Assembly (NCBI GenBank): GCA_008704415.1
Contig: VXIS01000397.1
Span: forward strand, 1-38,982
DNA: 38,982 nucleotides
Source of the DNA: Sphaerosporella brunnea
Lineage: Eukaryota > Ascomycota > Pezizomycetes > Pezizales > Pyronemataceae
Direction: 5' to 3'
Shown here: piece after piece, positions 1 through 9,205 of the stretch
Layout of the letters: each line of letters begins with the position of its first letter
How positions within the stretch are numbered: position 1 is the stretch's first letter
Program-made: the position numbers and the translations under genes
The notes under the pieces: generated by a model
Database searches by the model: none
Told to the model about the DNA's origin: nothing
What the model saw: only the letters and a program-made list of their open reading frames with translations

Positions 1-823
1 CAAGATTGCGCGACTGGTGGAAGCCAGCGCCTCAGTCTTACAGAGCGCATCTTATTTAGGGGACTGGAGGGCTGTTTCCCCAGAGTTCTCACGTGGTGAT
101 CAGTTTATTATAAACAGTCGTTGCCGTCTCCACCACCGCCGACGGGTCGGTTTAAGGCCGCCTGCACCATACAAGCATCTCCATCTCAACGTCATTGCCA
201 TCACTAACGTTCTCTCAGGCGTGGTGGCCCAGGCGTTTAGGGTAACCCGAACTTACAGCCTGGAAGCGGCTAGAAGACAGCCTGAGCAAAGACTTGGTAC
301 TCAAAGTCATTTCTGTGCAGTTGCGGCACTTGGAAAAACTCAACACCAAGGGAAGAAAAACATCTTGGGATTTTTGAAGCTGCTGATCCTACAGAACCCA
401 CGTGGCGGCATCTCCTGTGCTCATATTCCGGTGCATCCCTCTGGAGATGTTAACAGAGTTTGCGGCGTATGTGTTCCGCGTCGTACGCAATCAAGCCCAA
501 CAGCCCCCATTGCGAATAGGACGTCCTACATGCGAACAAGTCGTTAAGTTCCATAGAGCAGAGAACACCGCGCTTTAAAAACGACCTTATTCAGTTTATT
601 GTCCTTCCACTGAGTAAGTATGGCTGTGGCAATCTCAGGCGAGTGAATGGAACTTCAACTGTTGGACACGGAGAAATCTCTTCTTCATCACCTTCGTCCT
701 CCTCGTTCTCCGCCCTACCATCCTCGCTTGTAATTGCCCTGTCTTTCTTGCTTCCACTGCCTCTTGGTTGTTGTAGATAGGTCATCGTGGCTGTAACGGG
801 GAAACCATAACCCTTCACCTTGA
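1..823. other. Gene-poor flank
   Basis: I see no convincing gene here. A 176-codon open frame on the plus strand (17-547) has no recognisable domain, no compositional bias typical of the coding genes nearby and no splice partner, so I do not call it. A short acidic open frame on the minus strand (591-818) is likewise unsupported. A 15-bp word at 512-526 recurs inverted at 1666-1680. Confidence 0.5.
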
Positions 824-1152
824 CAAGTGTTCCTAATATCCAGCCCGCCCGTTGGCCTGATCGAAAAGACGGGCGGGCTGTTTGGGCTGAAGCCCACGCC
901 GGGCTGGCTGGCGGGCTACCAGCGGATCATGCGCTATGGGTAATGGAGCAACAGCTACACAGAAACACTCGTCAGTTTCTTCAGTTTACAACGTAACTAG
1001 GTCAAACAGATGGCTGCTTGACAAGTTCACCTCAGTCCCAAGTGCTTGGCAGCCCGGCAGCCAGCCCGTCGTCATTTGAGACAGCCGGGCTGTGGCCTTT
1101 TGGCAGCCCGTCCGCACAGCCGGGCTTTTTGGGCCGGCTATTAGGAACACTG
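824..1152. mobile_element. Degraded hAT-like non-autonomous element
   Basis: The two ends are an imperfect inverted repeat. The left end reads CAAGTGTTCCTAATATCC and the right end, on the other strand, reads CAGTGTTCCTAATAGCC. The interior is short (about 330 bp in all), non-coding and rich in GCCCG/CGGGC words that can fold on themselves. A CAGTG-type terminus is common in hAT transposons, and the length fits a non-autonomous derivative. I could not find an intact 8-bp target duplication in the flanks, so the insertion is old or the exact ends are off by a few bases. The family assignment is inference; the inverted ends are seen directly. Confidence 0.5.
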
Positions 1153-1945
1153 TCCAACATATGCATCAGCATAATTGAGGCGAAACTCTTCCCTCCGGAT
1201 GCTTCGCTGCCTTTCAGACCCCGAGCGAGTAGTCTAACACACACGCGCTGCTTCTATTTGCAACAACCCACACCCACTCAGCACGCCCAGCACACTCCTC
1301 CACGTTCCATCTTTTTTCTTCTTCCCTTTCTTCGCCATCTCTCGTCCCGCAAACTTGCCTATTTCTAGAGCTGGATGAAGAACCGCCAGGCCAGGTTAAA
1401 AAACACGATAAAAATAGAGGTTAATAACTGATCACCCGGCCGTTGGTTTTGCAGGAGCGAGTGATGTCGAGTGGTTTTCAGTGGTCTGTGCACGGTTAAA
1501 AAAAAACACAAGTTCGCTGGAGTTAGTTTTTAACCGCCGCCGCAGTTTTAAACTGAATATGATTTAGTGAGGAAGTTGTGGTCCTCAACTACCAGTAGAG
1601 TACGAGTTACAGTAGACGTTCGTGAGTGGGAATACCAGTCGTGACATGGAGCCCAGTCGCGACTGGGACGTCCTATTCGCGACGGGACCCGAACATATGC
1701 AGTGCAAGGCAGCTTCGTGTCATTTAGTCAATCTTGTCAAGGCTTCAGCCACCTCCACTCCTCTGTAATTCGGCGAAATTGGGCAGCACTGGAAACACCC
1801 AATCTTCCATTGTGGCCATAAGGTACGTACCATGCATGTTAAGCATTCCTGTAAAACGCTTCTCCACCACCAGTAAAAGAGATTGATAAATCTACTTTAC
1901 AATTACAACAGAGGCTATATAAAAGAAACCCAATACTCCACACAA
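1153..1945. other. Intergenic region downstream of the J-domain gene
   Basis: No gene is supported. The stretch holds A/T-rich runs around 1395-1440 and 1490-1560 and repeated GGTTAAAA-type words. It is the 3' side of the minus-strand J-domain gene, so its upper part (about 1850-1945) probably includes that gene's 3' UTR. Confidence 0.45.
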
Positions 1946-4900
1946 TCAGAACGTACCTAGAAGGTGATCCGGAGACGCTGTAAAGCCCAGGATACCGAAG
2001 ATAATGAACATGAGGAGTGAACGTTCCGGGGTCCCTTCGCCTTCCGTTTCTGGAGCCGGAGGTACCATCTCGGCCAGTCGCTCATGTGTCTGTGCAATCT
2101 CCAGTTCCATACCGCTGGCCAAATTCTCTTTAGCTAGTTCTGCTTTTTCCTGCTCGGATTTCTTCAGCCTTTCTTCGGCCGCTTGCCGTTGCTGTCGCTC
2201 TTGCTCGACCAGACTTCGTGCCGCTTTCTCTTTCCCTTCAGCTTTCGCCACAGCCTTTTCATTTTCGGCCTTTTGGGCTTTCATCTCAGCTTCCAACGCC
2301 GCCCGCTCTTGCTGAGACCTTTTCAGCCGTGCTTCGGCAGTTTGGCGCTGCACTCGCTCCTCCTCCGCCATTTTGAGGGCCTCTTTCTCCTGTTCTTTAG
2401 CTTTCCCCACAGCCTTCTCGTTTTCGGCCTTTTGGACTTTCATCTCAGCTTCCAACGCCACCCTCGCTTGATCGGATGTTTTCTTCTGTGCTTCAGCGGT
2501 TTTACGCTCGATCCGTTCTTTCTCCGCCATCCTGATGGCTTCTTTCTCTTGTTCTTTAGCTTTCGCCACAGCCTTCTCGTTTCCGGATTTCAGGGTCTTC
2601 AGCGCAGTTTCCAATGTCGCCTTCTCTTGCTGAGACCGTTGAAGCTGTGCTTCGGCGGTTTGGCGCAGCTTCCAGGCTTCTTTCTCTTGTTTTTTAGCTT
2701 TCCCAACAGCCTTCTCGTTTTCGGCTTTTTGGGCTTTCATCTCAGCTTCCAACGCCACCCTCGCTTGATCAGATGTTTTCTTCTGTGCTTCAGTGGTTTT
2801 ACGCTCGATCCGTTCCTTCTCCGCCATCCGGATGGCTTCTTTCTCCTGTTCTTTAGCTTTCGCCACAGCCTTCTCGTTTTCGGCTTTTTGGGCTTTCATC
2901 TCAGCTTCCAACGCCGCCCTTGCTTGATCAGATGTTTTCTTCTGTGCTTCAGCGGTTTTACGCTCGACCCGTTCTTTCTCCGCCATCCTGATGGCTTCTT
3001 TCTCTTGTTCTTTAGCTTTCGCCACAGCCTTCTCGTTTTCGAATTTCAGGTTCTTCAGCGCAGCTTCCAATGCTGCCTTCTCTTGCTGAGACCGTTGAAG
3101 CTGTGCTTCGGCGGTTTGGCGCAGCTTCCAGGCTTCTTTCTCCTGTTCTTTAGCTTTCGCCACAGCCTTCTCGTTTTCGGCTTTTTGGACTTTCATCTCA
3201 GCTTCCAACGCCGCCCTCGCTTGATCAGATGTTTTCTTCTGTGCTTCAGTGGTTTTACGCTCGATCCGTTCCTTCTCCGCCATCCGGATGGCTTCTTTCT
3301 CCTGTTCTTTAGCTTTCGCCACAGCCTTCTCGTTTTCGGCTTTTTGGGCTTTCATCTCAGCTTCCAACGCCGCCCTCGCTTGATCAGATGTTTTCTTCTG
3401 TGCTTCAGCGGTTTTACGCTCGATCCGTTCTTTCTCCGCCATCCTGATGGCTTCTTTCTCTTGTTCTTTAGCTTTCGCCACAGCCTTCTCGTTTTCGGAT
3501 TTTAGGGTCTTCAGCGTAGCTTCCAATGCCGCCTTCTCTTGCTGAGAGCGTTGAAGCTGTACTTCAGCGGTTTGGCGCTGCGCCCGTTCGTTCTCAGCTT
3601 TCGCCACAGCCTTCTCGTTTTCGGATTTTAGGGTCTTCAGCGTAGCTTCCAATGCCGCCTTCTCTTGCTGAGAGCGTTGAAGCTGTACTTCAGCGGTTTG
3701 GCGCTGCGCCCGTTCGTTCTCAGCTTTCGCCACAGCCTTCTCGTTTTCGGATTTTAGGGTCTTCAGCGTAGCTTCCAATGCCGCCTTCTCTTGCTGAGAG
3801 CGTTGAAGCTGTACTTCAGCGGTTTGGCGCTGCGCCCGTTCGTTCTCAGCTTTCGCCACAGCCTTCTCGTTTTCGGATTTTAGGGTCTTCAGCGTAGCTT
3901 CCAATGCCGCCTTCTCTTGCTGAGAGCGTTGAAGCTGTACTTCAGCGGTTTGGCGCTGCGCCCGTTCGTTCTCAGCTTTCGCCACAGCCTTCTCGTTTTC
4001 GGCTTTTTGGGCTTTCATCTCAGCTTCCAACGCTGCCCTCTCTTGCTGAGACCGTTTAAGTTGCTCCTCAGCAGCATGACGCTGCGCCCGTTCCTTCTCC
4101 GCCATTTCGAGGGCCTCTTTCCCCTGTTGTTTAGCCTCCCCTACAAGTTTCGTGTTTTTGGTTTTCAGAGTATTCAGCTCATTTTCTTCACGGCACTTCT
4201 GCTCTTCTGATGCCTTCTTTTCCGCCTCTTCACGCCTCTGGCTCTCTTTTGCCGCCTTAGTATCTGCTTCTTCCCGCCGCTTCTGCTCTTGTGCTGCCTT
4301 CTTCTCAGCTGCTTCCCGCCTCTGGCTCTCGTTCGCTGCCTTGGTATCTGCTTCTTCACGGCGCTTCTGCTCTTCGGCTGCCTTCTTCTCGACTGCTTCC
4401 CGCCTCTTCTTCTCTTCCTCTACCATCTTGTCAGCTTCTTCACGCTGCTTCTGCTCTTGTGCTGCCTTCTTCTCAGCTTCTTCACGCCTCTGGCTCTCGT
4501 TCGCTGCCTTAGTATCTGCTTCTTCACGGCGCTTCTGCTCTTCGGCTGCCTCCTTTTCCGCCTCTTCACGCCTCTGACTCTCTTTTGCCGCCTTAGTATC
4601 TGCTTCTTCACGCCGCTTCTGCGCTTCTGCTGCCTTCTTCTCAGCTTCTTCACGCCTCTGGCTCGCTTTCGCTGCCTTGGTATCTGCTTCTTCGCGGCGC
4701 TTCTGCTCTTCGGCTGCCTTCTTCTCGACTGCTTCCCGCCTCTTCTTCTCTTCCTCTACCATCTTGTCAGCTTCTTCACGCTGCTTCTGCTCTTGTGCTG
4801 CCTTCTTCTCAGCTGCTTCCCGCCTCTGACTCTCTTTCGCTGCCTTAGTATCTGCTTCTTCCCGCCGCTTCTGCTCTTGTGCTGCCTTCTTCTCAGCTTC

Positions 4901-6296
4901 TTCACGCCTCTGGCTCTCTTTCGCTGCCTTGGTATCTGCTTCTTCACGGCGCTTCTGCTCTTCGGCTGCCTTCTTCTCGACTGCTTCCCGCCTCTTCTTC
5001 TCTTCCTCTACCATCTTGTCAGCTTCTTCACGCTGCTTCTGCTCTTGTGCTGCCTTCTTCTCAGCTTCTTCACGCCTCTGGCTCTCGTTCGCTGCCTTAG
5101 TATCTGCTTCTTCACGCTGCTTCTGCTCTTGTGCTGCCTTCTTTTCCGCCTCTTCACGCCTCTGTCTCTCTTTCGCTGCCTCAGTACCTGCTTCTTCACG
5201 CCGCTTCTGCTCTTCCACTTTCTTCTTCTCTGCCTCTTCACGCCTCTTCCGCTCCTCTGCAGCCCTCTTCTCGGCTTCTTCCCGCCTCTTCCTTTCTAGA
5301 TCTTCCGCAGCTCTCCTCTCTTCCGCAGCTCGCCTCTCTTCCGCGGCCCTCCTCTCAGCTTCTTCCCGCCTCAGATCTTCTGCCCTCTTCTCTGCCTCTT
5401 CACGCCTCTTTCTCTCTTCTGCGGCTCTCCTCTCTTCTGCAGCTCTCCTCTCAGCTTCCCGCCTCAGCTCTTTTTCTCTCCTCTCTTCCTCTTGACGCAT
5501 CTGGCTCTCTTCTGCAGCGCGCCTCAGCTCTCTTCCTATCCTCTCTTCCTCTTCACGCACCTTTCTCTCTTTTGCAGCGCGCCTCGCAGCTTCTTCCCGC
5601 CTCTTTCTGTCCAGTTCTTCCTGGACTTTCTTTCTCCTCAGCAGGTTTTCCAACCATCCGGGCTTCTTTTCTCCCGCAGCCTTATTGCTCGCCTCTTCCT
5701 GAGCCTTTCGCTGAGCTTCCTCCTCCTCCGCCTCTTTTCGCCTTTTCTGTCTCTCACGCTCCATATCTTGCCACTGCTTCTGTTGTTGCCGTTCTCTCTC
5801 TTTCCTCTGGCGCTCTTCCTCCTCTTTCTTTCGTGCCGCTTGTTGCATTTTAGCCAACCTGTCTGCCTCCTCTTCCATCGGTGTCTGCCTGCGCTCGGCC
5901 TCCTCAAATTTCCTTTGCTCCTCTTTGAACCAATGATTCCATTCCTTTTGACGGAGCACTTCGTTTCTACGTCGTTCCTCTTCCAGTCGCGTGGCCTCGG
6001 GCCTGTAAATGTGTTCTAGTTCGTCTAGTTCGTCTTGCCATTGGGCCTGCCGCTCTTTCTCTTGCTGTCTTCGTTCAACTTCCGCATGCCATTCTGCGTC
6101 AAGTTGCTGTCTCCACGCTGGGATAGACTCTGGTCCCCAATCGTCTTCCGGGTATGGTGCATTTTGCGGCGTCTGTGGTCCCCAATCGTCTTCCGGGTAT
6201 GGTGCATTTCGCGGCGTCTGTGGTCCCCAATCGCCTCCCGGGTATGGTGGACTCCCCGACTGTGCCTGTTGTTGTTGTTGATGTTGTTGTTGTCGA

Positions 6297-6327
<31 letters not shown>

Positions 6328-6670
6328 GCCGTCGTCGCAATTCCTGTTGCTCTCGTCGGAAACGTTCCTCTTCCTGCCGTCTCAATTCCTCGTTCCACCG
6401 CTTCAATTCCTGCCGAAACGCCTCATCATGAACCCGATCGGGCGGCAACCTACAGAAATCATCCCAGTGGGCTCTTTTTTCGGGATCCTTCAGAAACTCA
6501 TAAGAGTCCCCCAGCTGCTGAAACTGCTTGGTGGCCCATTCTTTGTTGTCCGGGTGTTTATCCGGGTGCAACCTCAACGCGGCTTGCCTGTACGCCTTTG
6601 TGATTTCCGCGTCGGTGGCACGCGGCGCAATGTTGAGCACACAGTAGTGGCACGGGATTGTGTGGTTCAT
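1946..6670 (-). CDS. J-domain protein with giant coiled coil and hydrophobic C-terminus
   Basis: A single open frame of 1574 residues. Residues about 6-71 are a J domain with the diagnostic HPD tripeptide at 35-37, the motif that stimulates Hsp70 ATPase. There is no G/F region or zinc finger, so this is a class C J-protein. A Gln-rich tract and three copies of a 15-residue Pro/Asp/Trp repeat follow. About 1300 residues of Glu/Lys/Arg/Ala-rich heptad coiled coil come next, built from 14-, 28- and 42-residue units. The last 25 residues include a hydrophobic run (LLMFIIFGILGF) that could be a short tail anchor. The start is the first ATG and lies directly before the J domain. A GTACGT donor lies 7 nt before the stop, so a short 3' intron giving a different last few residues is possible. 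Likely role: a scaffold recruiting Hsp70 to a membrane or large assembly (inference). I know no family with this architecture. Confidence 0.85.
3471..3974 (-). repeat. Four exact tandem 126-bp repeats inside the J-domain gene
   Basis: Copies at 3471-3596, 3597-3722, 3723-3848 and 3849-3974 read as identical. Each encodes 42 residues, exactly six heptads. The sequence after 3974 starts the same way and then diverges. Identity at the DNA level, third codon positions included, points to recent amplification by unequal exchange or slippage. Confidence 0.95.
4200..5300 (-). repeat. 42/84-bp coding repeats of the coiled coil
   Basis: This part of the gene is an irregular array of 42-bp units (14 residues, consensus RREEAEKKAAEEQK with variants such as RREEADTKAAKESQ and QREEADKMVEEEKK). 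The units are often paired into 84-bp blocks. Unit lengths are multiples of seven residues, so copy-number changes keep the coiled-coil register. The opposite strand shows long open frames rich in Leu, Cys and Phe that are only shadows of this array. Confidence 0.9.
6132..6345 (-). repeat. 45-bp repeats and poly-Gln (CAA)n tract
   Basis: Three 45-bp units begin at 6132, 6177 and 6222 and encode a 15-residue repeat around YPEDDWGPQTPQN. They adjoin a Gln tract of about 30 residues interrupted by His and Arg (roughly 6262-6345), whose core is a pure CAA (TTG on the plus strand) run. Both are likely to be length-polymorphic. Confidence 0.9.
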
Positions 6671-8128
6671 CGTGGTCAGGGTGGTAGGTAGGGGTGGTGG
6701 GGGATGGTTTGTGGTGCGAAATGACGCGAAAGGGAATGGGTTGGAAGTTGCCGCGTGTTTTTGGGCGCCGCCGTGGACTCATGTTGTCTGTCTGTCTGTC
6801 TGTCCTGTTGCCAGTCGACTTGCGCGGCCGTCACATTATCGCGGATCCTCTCCCTGCGAAACTGCCGACCCCGGAGGATCAAGGCTCTTGTCTGGCTGGC
6901 TGGTTGGGTGCTTCTCAATGGAGTCCCCAGCAAAGTTCTGAATATCCCAGCTTCGTTCTGCGAGGGTAGTAGGGTAGGGCATATCGCGATTTCCATCCAC
7001 CCAGCCAGCCACCCCAAGCCGTTCCTCCGCGAGCCTGAATAACCAAACCCTCTCAAGCCCAACAGCTGCCCCCCCCCCAAATCCGCAAAATCTGAACGAA
7101 GGGAGGCGAGTGGGTTCGGTCGGGAGTGTAGTGAATTTTTTGCCGGCGTCATCTTGAGTCTGCAAACTCCCAGGGTCAGGTTGACGGATGGCAAGTTGCA
7201 GTCACTAGCTACCTCTCTATCCGCTCAGGTGTGTGTGTGTGGAATCAAGTCTATTGTCCGCATGCAACCTTTATAGATAGATTATGGCAGACCCTCACCC
7301 AAATCCCGTCCGCCCTCTTATTGGTGCTATCTCACGGGTCAACTGCGGCCACCCGCTCCCCTCCGCCTGGAGCCGAAAAAACACAAAAAAAAAAAAAAAA
7401 AAAAAAAAAAACGAGCTGAACCCCCCCTTCCACGCCACTTCTCCATCTCCTCCGCCTCAGACTGCGTGCCTTGCGCGGCTCGGTGTATAGTAGACGGCAC
7501 CCCCGCGGCCAAGGTAGACGTTGACGCTCACACCGAGCTATCTATCTGAGCCCAGGTTGGGACGCTTGCCCCCTCCCACTTTCCTCTTCTTTCTTTCCAT
7601 CCCTGCTCTGTCGCACCGCACACAGGTCAGAGGCGTTGATGCCGACGCTGGTTGAGCTGACTCGGCGGCGGCGGCGGTGCTGGGGAGGTTTCCCGCGCTT
7701 GTTTCGCCTCCGGGCTTGAGTCGCTTGACGGCATGGATCGCTTGCGCTTCGGGGTGGCAGCAAGGCTGTGTCAGCTCAGGTAGGGGGGGTAGAGTACCGT
7801 ATCCTCTATCGGGTGAGCCACACTCGAGAACGCAAAATCACGGATAATTCGACTTAAGCGACGGGAAGGCCTCCAATCATGACAAAACACTCGTTTTTTT
7901 TTTCTTGTTTTTTTTCCATCGGCAATATTATCGTCCACCGCCACGAAACCTCACGCTTGCTCTCGCTAGCAGCATATCAACCAAGGCCCTTTTTTTAGCG
8001 GCGACATAGTATTGGTATTTCGCAACTGAGTGCCCAGATAGGTAGGTAGCTGATGGATGCCACACCTCCCGTCCGGCAGCTGGTTGTTGATCTCTGGTAC
8101 AGGAGGGGGGGGGGGGGGGAAACAAGAC
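6671..8128. other. Intergenic region upstream of the J-domain gene
   Basis: No gene is supported. The first few hundred bases are the probable promoter and 5' leader of the minus-strand J-domain gene, with a GTCT microsatellite near 6786-6803. The rest holds a dispersed repeat copy with an A-tail and GC-rich simple sequence. Small open frames here lack domains and splice logic. Confidence 0.5.
7270..7411 (+). repeat. Dispersed repeat copy with A27 tail (retroposon-like)
   Basis: A 34-bp core at 7307-7340 matches the minus strand of 25573-25606 at about 85% identity. A further match, (G/A)CAGACCC, lies about 20 bp upstream in both copies. The plus-strand copy is followed by a pure run of 27 A residues (7385-7411), as expected of a SINE or truncated LINE 3' end. 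Nothing in it reads as a protein. The repeat match and the A-run are seen; the retroposon interpretation is inference. Confidence 0.4.
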
Positions 8129-8133
8129 AAAAA
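8129..8133 (-). terminator. RNA polymerase III terminator of tRNA-Tyr
   Basis: A run of five T on the minus strand starts 5 nt past the discriminator base of the tRNA-Tyr gene, the usual stop for RNA polymerase III. Confidence 0.7.
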
Positions 8134-8137
8134 GAAA

Positions 8138-8223
8138 TCCCTCCGACCGGAGTCGAACCGGTGACCAACGGATGGCAACTTTGCATTTACAGTCCGGTGT
8201 GATACCAACTACACCACAGAGGG
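8138..8223 (-). tRNA. tRNA-Tyr(GTA) with a 13-nt intron
   Basis: On the minus strand an 86-nt segment folds as a complete cloverleaf. The acceptor CCCTCTG pairs with CGGAGGG, followed by discriminator A. The D arm lies within TGGTGTAGTTGG, which also fits the A box. The T arm has ACCGG/CCGGT around TTCGACT, and GGTTCGACTCC is a perfect B box. The anticodon loop gives GTA, and removing 13 nt one base 3' of the anticodon, the canonical intron site, leaves a 73-nt tRNA. The C1-G72 pair and A73 are the eukaryotic tyrosine identity elements, and eukaryotic tRNA-Tyr genes nearly always carry an intron. The anticodon stem has one C-T mismatch at 27/43. Confidence 0.92.
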
Positions 8224-9003
8224 TTTGACGCTGGGAAGCATGATTATTGTGAACAGCCGCCGAGATCTGAATGTGGCGTGCGGTCTTCCAATTGCCTTTG
8301 GCGGGCGGGCTCTGCTTTCCAGCCTTGCAAAGCCCGCCCGCCCGTTGTTGAGCCTGCAACATCCCTAGACCACAGTTACAGTTACGACCAAACCGAAATC
8401 TCCACCTTTTCAATCACAACACGCAAGCAACCTCACAGCCTGCTCGAGCTGCACAGACACACACACACACACTCTCTCTCTCTCATCACCAGCAGTAAGC
8501 AGTCCCACCAGCAGAAACCATAGCCGCAAACCCGCCCACGCCCGAAACCGACAACAAAAGCGCGGCCTGTTTCTGGCAATCCAAAGCCGGCGGCTGCTGC
8601 TGCTTCCTCCCATCCTCCTCCTCCTCCTCCTCCTCCGGCCGCCGAATGACTGCGCCGGAACGTGAAATGTGGACCTATCCCATCCCCATCCCATCCGCGG
8701 TTAGCTGGCTTGTCTTTGTGGCTCAGGGGGCGCACATTTTGCGGATACACTGTGGGTGGTGCCGGGGCGGTGGTGGTGGGCATCGTTATCGTTGTTGAGC
8801 GCTGCGGGTTGTGGAGTGGGTGGGGGCTGGTTGAGGCGGTGAGGTCATGGCGTTGTGGCGATAAGCCGCGTGCCGGGTTCGCTTGTCGATGCCGAAAAGC
8901 CTACTCGTGATACGGAGTGGAGTGGAAAACTCAACACCATCGCTGCGATAGCTGAAACATGCGAGGTCACTCGCCTTTGCACCCGACATTAGTTTAATTC
9001 TAC
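8224..9003. other. Intergenic, simple sequence
   Basis: No gene is supported. It contains a GC-rich foldback (GGCGGGCGGGC near 8309, its complement near 8331), an (AC)n(TC)n microsatellite at about 8457-8484 and a (TCC)n tract near 8605-8636. Confidence 0.5.
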
Positions 9004-9205
9004 TACCGTAAAAACTCACTTATAAGAGACCCCCCCCAGATTTGGTTAGCGGCACAGAATTGCCATATATGGAATTTAATGTCTCCAAAAGGAAGTCACT
9101 AAAAAACAAAAACCCTCTTTAGTAATCTCAAAAGTTTCCCTATAAGGCAATTATCTGCCGCTAACCAAATCTGGGGGGGTCTCTTTTAAGTGAGTTTTTA
9201 CGGTA
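9004..9205. mobile_element. Tc1/mariner-type MITE with 51-bp inverted repeats
   Basis: The segment begins TACCGTAAAAACTCACTT and ends with the reverse complement. The inverted repeats (9004-9054 and 9156-9205) differ by one substitution and one base in a C-run, and weaker complementarity continues inward (AATTGCC). The outermost TA on each side fits the TA target duplication of the Tc1/mariner superfamily. The interior is too short to code for a transposase, so this is a foldback MITE that depends on an enzyme encoded elsewhere. The near identity of its ends suggests recent activity. Confidence 0.88.

Noticed and set aside
17..547. 176-codon frame at the left end
   Set aside because: No domain, no homology I recognise, unusual composition, and it lies in a gene-poor repeat-bearing flank.
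2183..5299. Long open frames on the plus strand rich in Leu, Phe and Cys (up to 440 codons)
   Set aside because: They lie antisense to the repetitive coiled coil. A strand encoding Glu/Lys/Arg/Ala repeats without stop-prone complements automatically leaves the other strand open.
7928..8413. 161-codon minus-strand frame
   Set aside because: It runs through the tRNA-Tyr gene and a long C/G-run, so it is not a protein gene.
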